Shown here piece after piece: positions 9,296 to 18,473 of a stretch of 64,000 nt of DNA. The position numbers were made by a program, and so were the translations under genes. The stretch covers positions 62,001 through 126,000 of the forward strand of contig NZ_WVIE01000001.1 of assembly GCF_010091945.1 (NCBI RefSeq), read 5' to 3'. This DNA comes from Myxacorys almedinensis A (lineage in GTDB: Bacteria; Cyanobacteriota; Cyanobacteriia; Leptolyngbyales; Leptolyngbyaceae). The notes beneath the pieces were generated by a model. It saw only the letters and a program-made list of their open reading frames with translations. It had not been told where the DNA came from and ran no database searches. Within the stretch, counting starts at the first letter, position 1, and the number at the start of each line of letters is the position of its first letter.

Positions 9296-9555
9296 GGCTG
9301 AGCAAAGATGTAATCGACAAGGCAGAACTGATCGCCGCTGAGTGGGGTTTAAAAAATGCCAGGGCAGCGATCGAAGCGGTGTTCCGAAAGTATGCAGATG
9401 ATTATCTGTATGGGCGCATGAATGGAACTGGAATCCCCGGTTCGGCTCAACCTCAACGCGCGATCGATTCGCTTCGCCTTGCTTCGAGAGATCGAGATAG
9501 TCAGTCTGTGTCGTGTGAAGCGCTAGATCAGTTAGATGATTTGTTAGGCATGTGA
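9277..9555 (+). CDS. Ribbon-helix-helix protein, candidate ParR-like partner
   Basis: A 92-residue protein whose first 45 residues look like a strand (DNKVRLSKDV) followed by two helices (KAELIAAEWG and ARAAIEAVFRKYADDYL), the layout of ribbon-helix-helix DNA-binding proteins. The second half (about 50-92) is polar and ends in DQLDDLLGM, a short hydrophobic-acidic tail that could contact a partner. ParR adaptors of plasmid ParMRC systems have this plan: an RHH domain binding centromere repeats and a C-terminal segment binding the filament tip. It starts inside the ParM-like gene, and 13-bp tandem repeats begin 28 bases after its stop. I do not recognise it by sequence; the role is inferred from fold and position. 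Confidence 0.65.
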   Translation: MYDNKVRLSKDVIDKAELIAAEWGLKNARAAIEAVFRKYADDYLYGRMNGTGIPGSAQPQRAIDSLRLASRDRDSQSVSCEALDQLDDLLGM

Positions 9556-9583
9556 GGCGAGCACAGTACGCGATTTTATACCC

Positions 9584-9622
9584 TGTTTGATGCCCTTGTT
9601 TGATGTAGTTGTTTGATGCACT
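9584..9622. repeat. Three tandem 13-bp repeats (iteron-like)
   Basis: TGTTTGATGCCCT, TGTTTGATGTAGT and TGTTTGATGCACT follow each other with no gap; nine to ten positions are invariant. They lie between the RHH gene and the CHASE2 cyclase. They could be a centromere-like binding site for the RHH protein or an operator for the cyclase gene that starts 94 bases further on. Confidence 0.85.
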
Positions 9623-9716
9623 GTGAAAGATTCTCATAGGCATGATTGCCCTTCATTCCGTTTGAATTAAGCTCCAGGCGGGATTAATTGAGCAGTGAGC
9701 CTACCTATCTCTTCCA

Positions 9717-12035
9717 ATGCTGAAAAACGTAAAGCGGATTGTTTGGCAGTGGCGCGGCGTTCTGATTGCTGCGCCTAGTGTAGCTGGATTAGTCGTCTTA
9801 GTGCGCCTCACAGGGATGTTGCAACCGCTTGAATGGACATCCCTCGATCAATATTTCCGGTTGCGCCCAGAAGAGCCAAAAGATCCGCGAATTACGATCG
9901 TAGGTGTCACTGAAGCAGATATTCAAACCTATGGCTTTCCGCTGCCCGACCAAACATTGGCAACAGTGCTCAAGAAAATTAAGCAGCAGCAGCCTAGGGC
10001 GATCGGGCTAGATCTATACCGAGATTTGCCCGTTGGCACAGGCTACGCTGACTTAACGAGCCTGTTCAAATCGACCCCCAATCTGGTTGGCATCCAGAAA
10101 GTAGTGGGCAGAAATGGCATTGGCACGGTTGCGCCGCCGCCTGTGCTAAAAAAATTAGGTCAGGTCGCCGCTAATGATTTGGTTTTAGATGGAGACGGAA
10201 AGCTGCGTCGGGGGTTGTTGTCGATCAGCGATGCTTGCAAGCTGCCGTGTGGAAACGCGGCAGAGCCTGACGCAGCTAGGCATGAACCGCAAGAGCATTT
10301 AAGTTTAGCGTTTGCCCTCTCGCTTCTGTATTTGCAGAAGGAAGGTATTGAGCCAGAAGCGACCGAGAGCGGACGCATTAAATTAGGGCAGACGGAACTG
10401 GTGCCGTTTGAGGCGGATGATGGCGGATACGTGAGGGCAGAAGCCGCTGGATATCAGATCTTACTCAACTATCAGGGCAGCGATCGCTTTGATGTCATCC
10501 CCATCAGCCAGGTTTTGCAAGACACCGTTGCGCCAGAAAAATTCCGCGATCGCGTTGTGTTGATCGGCTCGACGGCAGAGAGCTTGAATGATTTTTTTGA
10601 GACGCCCTATAGCGTGCGCTGGCAGCAGTTGCGCCATCCTACCCCCGGCGTTGAGCTTCATGGTGAGTTGGTCAGTCAAGTTCTGCGTTCGGTGCTAAAC
10701 CAGCGTCCGTTTCTCCGCACCTGGTCGGAGGGGCAAGAAGGGATGTGGATCATTGGATGGGCATTTGTGGGTGCATTATTGGTGTGGCAACAGCGATTTG
10801 CGTTGCACTGCGCCGCAGAAAAAGGCACGGAAACAATGCGCGATCGCCTGCTGACACCCCATTTTCAATCGCTAAAAATCTTGCTGAGCTTGTTGGTCGC
10901 AAGTGTCGGTCTGTTTGGGCTAACCTATCTTGCCTTTTTGCAAAGCGTTTGGGTTCCGGTTGTTCCGCCGTTTTTAGCCCTGACTGGATCTGCGATCGCA
11001 GTGACAGCGTACTTGGCTCAAAGCGCGGCTGAACTGAGAAAAACCCTCGGACGCTATCTCACCAACGAAGTGGTTTCAAACCTGCTCGAAACGCCGGAAG
11101 GCTTGAAACTAATTGGAGAGAAGCGAAAAATTACCATTCTAATGTGTGATATTCGTGGCTTTACTAGCATTTCAGAACAGCTTCCACCGGAACAAGTTGT
11201 TCTGTTGTTAAACATGTATTTAGACATCATCACAAAAGTGATTCAACAATATAACGGAACCATTAACGATATTACAGGCGATGGCATTGTTGTCTTCTTT
11301 GGTGCGCCGCTTCAGCAAGACAATGATTCCCATCGGGCCGTAGCGTGTGCGATCGCAATGCAACTTGCGATGGAAACGGTGAATCAGCGATCGCAAGCGC
11401 TGAGCTTACCAACACTAGAGATTGGCATTGGGATCAACACCGGAGAAGCGGTGATCGGCAACATTGGTTCTGAAGAGTTGGCAAAGTACACGGCGATTGG
11501 CAGCCATGTTAATTTGGCGGCTCGGATCGAGTCATTCACCGTTGGTGGACAACTCCTCATTTCGCAGACAACCTACGATGAGGTGCAATCTGTGGTGCAG
11601 CTTAGCGGGCAAACGCAAGCCTTTTTAAAGGGGGTGAGTCAGGCAGTGCCGCTCTACGATGTCAGTGGTATTGGTGAGCCTTACAGCGTGTTTTTGCCAG
11701 AGGAGCGCGATGTAGTTGTTGTGCTAAAAGATGCGATCGCGCTGGAGTATGAAATCTTAGAAGGAAAGCATTTGGCAGGCGAACGGATATCTGGAATGTT
11801 GACCAAGCTATCGAGCAAAGGCGCTGAGATCGATGGGATGAAAAGTCCACCACCATTAAGCAATCTCAAGCTGAGAGTGTTTTTTGGTTCAGAAGTGATG
11901 GATGACATTTATGCTAAAGCGATCACTAAAGACGCAGAAAGCGAAACTAGTTTTCAGATCCGATTTACAACGCTACCCAAAAAAGTAGAAGAGGCATTTC
12001 AAACATTACGCGGCGATCGTCGCGCAAGAAAATAA
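9717..12035 (+). CDS. CHASE2-domain class III nucleotide cyclase
   Basis: Membrane receptor cyclase, 772 residues. A membrane anchor near residue 15-35 is followed by an extracytoplasmic CHASE2 sensor (about 40-320), then three hydrophobic segments (about 340-440) and a cytoplasmic class III cyclase domain (about 470-640). Both metal-binding Asp residues are present (CDIRGF near 477 and the GDG of ITGDGIVVFFG near 523), as are the transition-state Asn and Arg in VNLAARIE. At the position that is Lys in adenylate cyclases and Glu in guanylate cyclases it has Asp (INDITGD); the partner Thr is kept (KYTAIG). About 120 extra C-terminal residues form an unrecognised domain. Product is most likely cAMP, but that substitution makes it uncertain. 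Confidence 0.88.
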   Translation: MLKNVKRIVWQWRGVLIAAPSVAGLVVLVRLTGMLQPLEWTSLDQYFRLRPEEPKDPRITIVGVTEADIQTYGFPLPDQTLATVLKKIKQQQPRAIGLDLYRDLPVGTGYADLTSLFKSTPNLVGIQKVVGRNGIGTVAPPPVLKKLGQVAANDLVLDGDGKLRRGLLSISDACKLPCGNAAEPDAARHEPQEHLSLAFALSLLYLQKEGIEPEATESGRIKLGQTELVPFEADDGGYVRAEAAGYQILLNYQGSDRFDVIPISQVLQDTVAPEKFRDRVVLIGSTAESLNDFFETPYSVRWQQLRHPTPGVELHGELVSQVLRSVLNQRPFLRTWSEGQEGMWIIGWAFVGALLVWQQRFALHCAAEKGTETMRDRLLTPHFQSLKILLSLLVASVGLFGLTYLAFLQSVWVPVVPPFLALTGSAIAVTAYLAQSAAELRKTLGRYLTNEVVSNLLETPEGLKLIGEKRKITILMCDIRGFTSISEQLPPEQVVLLLNMYLDIITKVIQQYNGTINDITGDGIVVFFGAPLQQDNDSHRAVACAIAMQLAMETVNQRSQALSLPTLEIGIGINTGEAVIGNIGSEELAKYTAIGSHVNLAARIESFTVGGQLLISQTTYDEVQSVVQLSGQTQAFLKGVSQAVPLYDVSGIGEPYSVFLPEERDVVVVLKDAIALEYEILEGKHLAGERISGMLTKLSSKGAEIDGMKSPPPLSNLKLRVFFGSEVMDDIYAKAITKDAESETSFQIRFTTLPKKVEEAFQTLRGDRRARK

Positions 12036-12047
12036 GAATTACTTCGC

Positions 12048-12197
12048 TTAACCCTTTAGCCAAAGAAATCGCAAACGAAATTTCTTACCCAACATATTAT
12101 TTTCTTGAATGCGATCGCCAGTCTCAATCTCTAACAAATCACAGTTTCGACAATCATAAACCTCAACCGAACCCACAACACCCTCGGCTCGTAGCAT
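12048..12197 (-). CDS. Candidate 49-residue protein directly after clpB
   Basis: ATG at 12197 opens a 49-codon frame ending TAA at 12048. It begins six bases after the clpB stop codon and in the same frame as clpB. The product has one CxxC (YDCRNCDLLE), an acidic middle and a basic C-terminus (LGKKFRLRFLWLKG). There is no clear ribosome binding site apart from possible coupling to clpB termination. Otherwise this 168-base spacer between clpB and the convergent cyclase gene holds nothing I recognise. It could be a real small gene or chance. Confidence 0.35.
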   Translation of the reverse strand: MLRAEGVVGSVEVYDCRNCDLLEIETGDRIQENNMLGKKFRLRFLWLKG

Positions 12198-12203
12198 CGC
12201 TGA

Positions 12204-14879
12204 TTAAGATTCCACGACAGAAACAACAGACGGTATCGAGGCTGAAGTGCTCGTCGCTAAAGACTTTTTGGTAAAAGCAAGCTTTCCATCTACAAGATCA
12301 ATCACGATCGTATCCCCCTCGACAAAGGTGTTTTCGAGCAATTTTGTAGCAATCGGGTTCTGCACCTCTCGTTGGATCGCTCGCTTGAGCGGACGCGCCC
12401 CATAGGTTGGGTCGTAGCCCAACTCTGCAACATGATTGCGAGCCGCCGTTGTCAGTTCTAACAGAATTTTTTGATCAGATAGCAGCGCCTGAATTCGCAC
12501 CAATTGCAGCCCAACGATTTCTCCAAGTTCCGCACGGTTGAGCGCATGAAACAAAATCGTATCATCAATGCGATTGAGAAACTCTGGTCGAAAATGTTTG
12601 CGTAATGCACTCATCACTCGTTTCTGCATTTCTTCGTACTGAGAGTCATCACCAGAGACATCGAGAATGTATTCACTTCCGATGTTGCTAGTCATGACGA
12701 TAACAGCATTGGTAAAGTCAACGGTGCGACCTTGAGAATCGGTAATGCGCCCGTCATCGAGAACTTGAAGCAAAATGTTGAACACATCCGGATTCGCTTT
12801 CTCGACTTCATCCAACAGCACCACAGAATAAGGCTTCCGGCGAATTGCCTCAGAAAGCTGTCCGCCTTCGTCGTAGCCAACATAGCCCGGAGGCGCACCG
12901 ATAAGACGCGATACAGAATGCTTTTCCATGTATTCAGACATGTCGAGCCGTACCATCGCCTCTTCCGAATCGAACAAGAACTGTGCGAGGGCTTTGGCAA
13001 GTTCTGTTTTCCCGACTCCTGTTGGTCCTAAAAACAAGAACGATCCGATCGGGCGACCGGGATCTTTCATGCCCGATCGGGCGCGGCGAATGGCAGCCGC
13101 AACAGCTTCTACAGCGTCTTGCTGACCAATCACCCGCTCATGCAAGTGATGTTCCAAGTTCAAGAGTTTCTGCCGTTCGGTTTCCAGCAATCGATTCACC
13201 GGAATGCCAGTCCACTTCGCCACGATTTCGGCAATATCTGCCTCTGTCACCTGCTCTCGCAGCAGTGAGGTTCCATCTGCCTGCATTTCTAGCAGTTCAG
13301 CTTCTTGAGTCTCGCGATCGTGCTGCACTGCTTCCAAGCGACCATATTTTAACTGCGCGGCTGTATTGAGATCATAGGCCCGTTCTGCCTGCTCGATTTG
13401 CAGCCGCAACTGCTCTTCTTCTTCTTTAAGAGATTTAATTTTTTCTAGAATTTGCTTCTCGTTTTGCCACTGCGAATCAAACTCGTCTTGCCTCGGTTGC
13501 AGTTCGGCGATTTCTTGTTCGATGCGCTCTAGCCGATCTTTTGACGATCGCACCAAGCCCGTAACGCTCGCTTTGTTTTCGCCTTCAATAGATAACTTTT
13601 CCATCTCAAGTTGTCTGAGGCGACGCTCGATCTGCTCTAGCTCGGTTGGCTTGGAGGTAATTTCCATCTTGAGTTTGGCAGCCGCCTCGTCTACCAGGTC
13701 GATGGCTTTGTCGGGCAAGAAGCGATCGCTGATATATCGGCTCGATAAAGTCGCGGCGGCAACTAAGGCAGAATCGGTAATGTTGACGCCATGATGGACT
13801 TCATAGCGCTCCTTCAGCCCTCGCAAGATCGAAATGGTATCGTCCACCGACGGCTGATCGATCACCACTTGTTGAAACCGCCGTTCCAATGCCGCATCTT
13901 TCTCAATATATTTGCGATACTCATCAATCGTCGTTGCCCCGATGCAGCGCAATTCTCCCCGCGCCAACATCGGCTTGAGCAAGTTGCCCGCATCCATGTT
14001 GCCCTGCGTTGCGCCCGCCCCCACGACGGTATGCAGTTCGTCAATAAATAGAACGACTTGCCCATCAGAATGGATCACTTCTTTCAGCACGGCGCGTAGC
14101 CGATCTTCAAACTCGCCGCGATATTTTGCCCCCGCGATCAGAGAACCCATATCGAGCGAAATTAAGGTTCGACCTTTGAGAGATTCGGGCACATCGTTAT
14201 TGATAATACGTTGCGCCAACCCTTCTGCGATCGCAGTTTTGCCCACGCCCGGTTCACCGATCAGTACCGGATTATTCTTCGTTCGGCGAGATAGCACCTG
14301 AATCACCCGGCGAATTTCTTCATCCCGCCCGATTACCGGATCGATTTTGCCTTCTCTCGCATGCTCGGTTAAATCTCGCCCAAATTTTTCTAAAGCAGAA
14401 TATTTAGACTCCGGGCTTTGATCCGTCACTTTCTGGCTGCCCCGCACCTCTCGAATCGCCGTATCGAGTTTGGCACTATCGACATTAAACGTCCGCAAAA
14501 TCCGCATTCCCAAGCGCGGATCGTTAGAGAACCCAACCAGAAAATGCTCGATAGAAATAAAATCATCTTGCAGACTAGCGCGAGCCGCTTCAGCGCGATC
14601 GAGCATCGTATCGAGGTAGCGACCCAGATAAAGCTGCTCGCTCGTGCCCACCTTGGGCTGGCGGCGCGTGTATTCATCCACCTGCTGCCACAGCCGCGTT
14701 GCATCGATCCCAGCCCTAGTAAAAATCTTGCCAGCTAAGCTATCTTGTTGCTCTAGCAAACTGATCGCCAGATGCTCAACTTCTAGGTTCTGGTGTTTAT
14801 AGCGCCGCACGACATCTTGTGCCTGTACGATCGCTTCCCATGCTTTGTCGGTAAATTTGCTTGGGTCTGTGGGTTGCAT
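12204..14879 (-). CDS. clpB: ATP-dependent disaggregase ClpB
   Basis: Hexameric AAA+ chaperone that threads aggregated proteins through its pore together with DnaK. All ClpB parts are present over 891 residues: Clp N-terminal repeat domain (about 1-145), first AAA domain with Walker [16 protein letters not shown], a long coiled-coil middle domain (about 410-530, rich in E, Q, R and L), and a second AAA domain with Walker [16 protein letters not shown] and the pore motif GYVGYDEGG. The middle domain separates it from ClpA and ClpC. The C-terminus is about 25 residues longer than usual, rich in Ser, Thr and Val. Cyanobacteria often have two ClpB paralogues; which one this is I cannot tell. The porin gene lies upstream on the same strand. 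Confidence 0.96.
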   Translation of the reverse strand: MQPTDPSKFTDKAWEAIVQAQDVVRRYKHQNLEVEHLAISLLEQQDSLAGKIFTRAGIDATRLWQQVDEYTRRQPKVGTSEQLYLGRYLDTMLDRAEAARASLQDDFISIEHFLVGFSNDPRLGMRILRTFNVDSAKLDTAIREVRGSQKVTDQSPESKYSALEKFGRDLTEHAREGKIDPVIGRDEEIRRVIQVLSRRTKNNPVLIGEPGVGKTAIAEGLAQRIINNDVPESLKGRTLISLDMGSLIAGAKYRGEFEDRLRAVLKEVIHSDGQVVLFIDELHTVVGAGATQGNMDAGNLLKPMLARGELRCIGATTIDEYRKYIEKDAALERRFQQVVIDQPSVDDTISILRGLKERYEVHHGVNITDSALVAAATLSSRYISDRFLPDKAIDLVDEAAAKLKMEITSKPTELEQIERRLRQLEMEKLSIEGENKASVTGLVRSSKDRLERIEQEIAELQPRQDEFDSQWQNEKQILEKIKSLKEEEEQLRLQIEQAERAYDLNTAAQLKYGRLEAVQHDRETQEAELLEMQADGTSLLREQVTEADIAEIVAKWTGIPVNRLLETERQKLLNLEHHLHERVIGQQDAVEAVAAAIRRARSGMKDPGRPIGSFLFLGPTGVGKTELAKALAQFLFDSEEAMVRLDMSEYMEKHSVSRLIGAPPGYVGYDEGGQLSEAIRRKPYSVVLLDEVEKANPDVFNILLQVLDDGRITDSQGRTVDFTNAVIVMTSNIGSEYILDVSGDDSQYEEMQKRVMSALRKHFRPEFLNRIDDTILFHALNRAELGEIVGLQLVRIQALLSDQKILLELTTAARNHVAELGYDPTYGARPLKRAIQREVQNPIATKLLENTFVEGDTIVIDLVDGKLAFTKKSLATSTSASIPSVVSVVES

Positions 14880-14983
14880 GTGGTCGAATGAATGGGGTTG
14901 AATCAGGGTCTCGGACTTTCATTGTAGCGACTCGTGAGTCGGAGTTAGTACTCTGAAGCACGAGAGGCTCAAGCAGTTTAGGG

Positions 14984-16486
14984 TTAAAACGAATAAAGCA
15001 CTCGCACCGTCCATTCCCAAATTGTTGGACTCTTGCGGTTATTGGGGTTAGACACAATCAGCAATGCCGGACTGAGATTAATATGCTCACTGAGCGCCAA
15101 GCCGAAAAAGGCTTCTATATTGGTCTGGGTCGCGTTTCCTAACCTGCTGGTGACAAACGGTTGACCCACCGCAACTCCCGCTTTTGATCCGGGGATTAAG
15201 AAGTTTTGAATCGAAACCCCCAGTGCCCAAGTTTTTGGATTGAACTCCAACTCTTCTGCCAAGATTGAATTGAAGCCTTGATAGCGACCAATTCCCAATC
15301 GCCCGAAGATGCCAAAGATGCCATAGCGACGCCGAATGGCCCATTCTGCGTTGATCCCAGCCGCATCGATCTGGGTGCCGTTAATCTCAGCATGGGTATA
15401 TTGCAAGCGCACGGTAATCGGCTGATTGGGCACGGTATATTCCGCTTCTAACGTGGCTTGGTAGCGGTCTTGAAACAGACCTGCTGCCGGATCAGAGGCA
15501 TCGGCTGCCGCATACAGTGCCCGTAGGGTTAGATTATTCCTGACATTCCAAGCAACGGCGGCTCCGGCTCCCCCAAAGCGATCGACTTCGTTTTGGGTAA
15601 TTAGAGGATTGTTTGCGAAAAAGCTGGAGCTAAAATTTTGTCCTGACTGATTGGCAAAACTGTTGCGATCGATAAAATCACTGGGCGGTAGCTGAGAGCC
15701 AACGGCAACTTCTACCGTTTCAGATGGGCGAAACGCATAATACAGTTTACGCACCCGCACCCCCTGCGCTACCCCAACCGAGTCAATGCCACCGCCATCG
15801 GCAAGCATGCCAGTGGTTCCGAGTAGATTTTGACGACGATTGTGAGCCTCTGCCACCGCATCCTGCCCCTCGTTACCGGCTTCTAGCTGGGTCACGAGCC
15901 GATCTGAACCTTGAAAGCTAGTGATCAGATCTAATCGAGTCCGATTGATCACCGTCAGACCCGAATCTGTGCCGTCTGTGGTCGCTAGATCAATGCGCCC
16001 ATTTAGTTTAGTTGTCGTGGAAAATTGTTGTCTTTCCAACGCGGTGGCGCGATCGGTGATGGTGTCGAGGCGCGATCGCAGCGTCTCTAATTCCTTGCCG
16101 TAGAAATTACTTAACTGACGAATCGTTGCCACATCGTCTTGCACGGTTCCACCCGCATCGCTTGCCAATAGCTGCTCCTCGACTCGGCTCACCACCGTAT
16201 TCAAAGCAGCAGCAAACTCGTAGCGGCTCATCGGGCGATTGCCCCGAAAGGTTCTGTCAGGGTAGCCCCCAAGGACGCCATAGCGCTCGATCAAGGTTTG
16301 CAACGCCTGAAATGCCCAATCGCCAGGACGAACATCTGCAAGCTCTGAAACCGAGGTAACCTGCTCTATTGGCTCATCAGACGGCTCATCCAAGGGGTAG
16401 GTTTCCTGCGCCCAGACAGGCAGCATAAACGCCAGAACACTAATTCCCCCTAAGCTTTGTGCTATCCAGTCAATCTTCTTCACCAT
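14984..16486 (-). CDS. SLH-domain iron-uptake porin
   Basis: Outer-membrane porin of the cyanobacterial SLH/OprB-like type, which carries inorganic iron and other small solutes. The frame opens at 16525, but the ATG at 16486 is preceded by AAGGAG seven bases away and starts a normal signal peptide (MVKKIDWIAQSLGG... to WAQE), giving 500 residues. An SLH domain (ADVRPGDWAFQALQTLIERY, about 45-105) tethers it to the peptidoglycan-linked polymer, followed by a coiled-coil linker (about 110-150) and a beta-barrel ending in LYSF with a terminal Phe. The iron theme recalls the receptor operon at 2.8-6.4 kb, but there is no direct link. Confidence 0.9.
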   Translation of the reverse strand: MVKKIDWIAQSLGGISVLAFMLPVWAQETYPLDEPSDEPIEQVTSVSELADVRPGDWAFQALQTLIERYGVLGGYPDRTFRGNRPMSRYEFAAALNTVVSRVEEQLLASDAGGTVQDDVATIRQLSNFYGKELETLRSRLDTITDRATALERQQFSTTTKLNGRIDLATTDGTDSGLTVINRTRLDLITSFQGSDRLVTQLEAGNEGQDAVAEAHNRRQNLLGTTGMLADGGGIDSVGVAQGVRVRKLYYAFRPSETVEVAVGSQLPPSDFIDRNSFANQSGQNFSSSFFANNPLITQNEVDRFGGAGAAVAWNVRNNLTLRALYAAADASDPAAGLFQDRYQATLEAEYTVPNQPITVRLQYTHAEINGTQIDAAGINAEWAIRRRYGIFGIFGRLGIGRYQGFNSILAEELEFNPKTWALGVSIQNFLIPGSKAGVAVGQPFVTSRLGNATQTNIEAFFGLALSEHINLSPALLIVSNPNNRKSPTIWEWTVRVLYSF

Positions 16487-16567
16487 TGACTCCTTACCTC
16501 CACCTTGAGGAGTATAAGCGCTCAACGGAGGCAGAAACCAGAAAACCGGCTAGTAGATTTTCAACAC

Positions 16568-16668
16568 TAAGTGGAGGGCATGGGCGGATAGACTAGATTA
16601 CTGAGCGACCCATCCACCCATCGACTCCTACTCCCCCAGTTCCACCTTGACAGACCCCGAAGAACAGA
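16568..16668. repeat. Dispersed hairpin element, copy A
   Basis: The spacer between the porin and gloA contains a G-rich arm (GTGGAGGGCATGGGCGGAT) and a C-rich arm (ACCCATCCACCCATC, then ACTCCTACTCCC) followed by TTGACAGACC. The same order of blocks occurs at 33200-33326. The arms can pair, so the element would fold as a long imperfect hairpin. It is probably a miniature or REP-like intergenic repeat. Confidence 0.55.
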
Positions 16669-16686
16669 ACGTTTATTGGTCAAGCA

Positions 16687-17115
16687 TTAGGATGTACTAG
16701 CGGCGACAGGCGTTTGAGCGGTTGACTCTTGAGACTTGAGTTGAATCAGTTCGACCTTATAGCCATCCGGATCTTCGACAAACGCGATCACCGTTGAGCC
16801 GTGTTTCATCGGTCCTGGTTGGCGCGTGACATTGCCCCCTTGGGCAGCAATTTCTTTACAGGTCACGTAAATGTCATCTACCCCGATCGCGATATGTCCG
16901 TAAGCATCCCCTAACTCATAGGTTTCCTGCCCCCAGTTATGGGTTAGTTCAATGACAGTATTTTCTGATTCTTCACCATAGCCAATGAATGCCAGAGTAA
17001 ATTCTCCGCCTGGATAGTCTTTTTGGCGCAAAAGTTTCATGCCCAACACCTCGCAGTAAAACCGCAGCGATCGCTCTAAATTTCCAACCCGCAGCATGGT
17101 ATGCAGTAAACGCAT
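16687..17115 (-). CDS. gloA: Lactoylglutathione lyase (glyoxalase I)
   Basis: Cytoplasmic metalloenzyme that turns the methylglyoxal-glutathione hemithioacetal into S-lactoylglutathione. The 142-residue length is that of GloA. Landmarks are [20 protein letters not shown] at the start (metal His), VIELTHNWG (metal Glu) in the middle, [10 protein letters not shown] (second His), and [14 protein letters not shown] (second Glu) near the end, one metal site per half of the vicinal-oxygen-chelate fold. The last 15 residues ([15 protein letters not shown]) are an unstructured tail. It is transcribed on the same strand as the porin, separated from it by the hairpin element. Confidence 0.95.
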   Translation of the reverse strand: MRLLHTMLRVGNLERSLRFYCEVLGMKLLRQKDYPGGEFTLAFIGYGEESENTVIELTHNWGQETYELGDAYGHIAIGVDDIYVTCKEIAAQGGNVTRQPGPMKHGSTVIAFVEDPDGYKVELIQLKSQESTAQTPVAASTS

Positions 17116-17229
17116 GATGAGTTCTCCTCGTGGTTCTGACGTTCATTGTGCCAAAGTTTTGCAGAAATCTCTAAGTTTGGGCTTAACGTTCGGATGTTTC
17201 CTGGTTCAAAGCATTGAAACCTAGGTGTC

Positions 17230-17253
17230 CCAAGTTCAGAGCTTGGCTTTTTT
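17230..17253 (+). terminator. Intrinsic-terminator-like hairpin
   Basis: CCAAG (17230-17234) pairs with CTTGG (17242-17246), followed by CTTTTTT. It lies just before the WD40 remnant, so it may be left from a deleted upstream gene. Confidence 0.35.
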
Positions 17254-17256
17254 CCT

Positions 17257-17550
17257 GGAAGCGGCAGTCAAGATCACGCTGTCAAGATTTGGGACGCAAA
17301 TACAGGCGACTGTCTCTGGACGTTATGCGGTCATACCGACTGGGTGAGAGTCGTTGCGTTCAGCCCTGATGGTCAAATGTTGTGCAGCAGCGATCAAGAC
17401 GGAGTGATTTTGGGCTGGGACATGCAAACCTTTGAATGCATCAGAACCATCAGAATTTCTAGACCTTATGAAGGCATGAGGATTACAGGAGCAACAGGCT
17501 TGACTGACGCTCAGAAAGCTTCGCTTGTTGATTTGGGCGCGATCGCATAA
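17257..17550 (+). pseudogene. C-terminal remnant of a WD40-repeat protein
   Basis: The frame encodes GSGSQDHAVKIWDANTGDC, then GHTDWVRVVAFSPDGQ, then one more blade, and ends with RPYEGMRITGATGLTDAQKA and LVDLGAIA, the conserved tail of cyanobacterial NACHT/AAA-WD40 proteins. Only about one and a half blades and the tail remain. A TGA in frame lies near 17214 and nothing upstream codes for the rest. A start could only be made at GTG 17344 inside a repeat. This is the stump of a large WD40 protein, not a functional gene. Confidence 0.7.
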
Positions 17551-17695
17551 CCAAAAAATATCGAGACTCGTTTTGAATCTGTCGCGATCAGGAACGAAAC
17601 TTAATTTCTCTGAGTTTGCGCTTTCTTCGGAGTTGCGCTAATCGCCGAGCAAATCGCTAGAATCAAACTATAGCCTGTCAATCGAGCCACACATT

Positions 17696-18406
17696 ATGCT
17701 ATCTCGCCTCATGAGTTCTTGGATGCGAAACGGGGCAATCCTTGCAGTTGTGATGTCCAGCGTTTTAGATTCTCGTGCGATCGCTCTGCGACCTTCCGAA
17801 GGAATCGCTCTGCAAACACCATCAGCAGAGCTTCCGATCGTGCGATCGTCGATCTTACAGCCCAATCTGCGAGTGCCGTGGTCGCAACCTGTTCGAGTCA
17901 TTGATGCATTTGAAGGCGAATCCCTCGCTGTATTTGATCAGAATTATTTTTCGCGATCGTTTCGTAATAGCAATGGTCAGGTTAAAGTCGTCAGTCTGTG
18001 GAAGCCAAATGCTGTTCGTGTCTTACTAGCCTACAGCGGAAGAGAATGCACGATTGGCACAAGGCGTAACTTTGGCGCGATCGCTCATCGTTCGTTTCAC
18101 CGTCGATTATACGCCTCAAGGTTTGGATATTATCCATTTGGCTACTTTGATGATGGATTTCCCAATTCAGTTTGCATTGTCAATAATGGCACTGAGAAAA
18201 TTACTGGGCTATCCGTCAAAGTCGGAGAGCGGGTTTTTCAACTCGACAACAAAAATGGTCAGTTTCCAATTACCTCAGAACTCGCAACTGTCCTCAAAAG
18301 CGCGCCAGAACAAAATGTTCACTTGAGGGCAACTGCCGATAATGGGGAAGTCGTTGATAGCGTCATCGGTCAGGCGACGGTTAGAGCTTGGAAGAGAATT
18401 TACTGA
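17696..18406 (+). CDS. Secreted protein of unknown function
   Basis: 236 residues with an N-terminal hydrophobic segment (about residues 11-30, ILAVVMSSVLDSRAIAL) that looks like a signal peptide. I recognise no family. The mature part is basic and rich in aromatic residues around 130-150 (SFHRRLYASRFGYYPFGYFD) and has two cysteines (ECTIG and VCIVN) that could form a disulphide. It ends in a region with alternating hydrophobic residues that looks like beta structure. It stands alone between the WD40 remnant and the enolase gene. The long open frame with plausible codon use supports a real gene. Confidence 0.6.
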   Translation: MLSRLMSSWMRNGAILAVVMSSVLDSRAIALRPSEGIALQTPSAELPIVRSSILQPNLRVPWSQPVRVIDAFEGESLAVFDQNYFSRSFRNSNGQVKVVSLWKPNAVRVLLAYSGRECTIGTRRNFGAIAHRSFHRRLYASRFGYYPFGYFDDGFPNSVCIVNNGTEKITGLSVKVGERVFQLDNKNGQFPITSELATVLKSAPEQNVHLRATADNGEVVDSVIGQATVRAWKRIY

Positions 18407-18473
18407 GGGTTGAGTGAATTCAAAGGCTGACTCGTTGTCATGAGAGCGCTTGGTTGGCAGCAAATTAGGTAGC

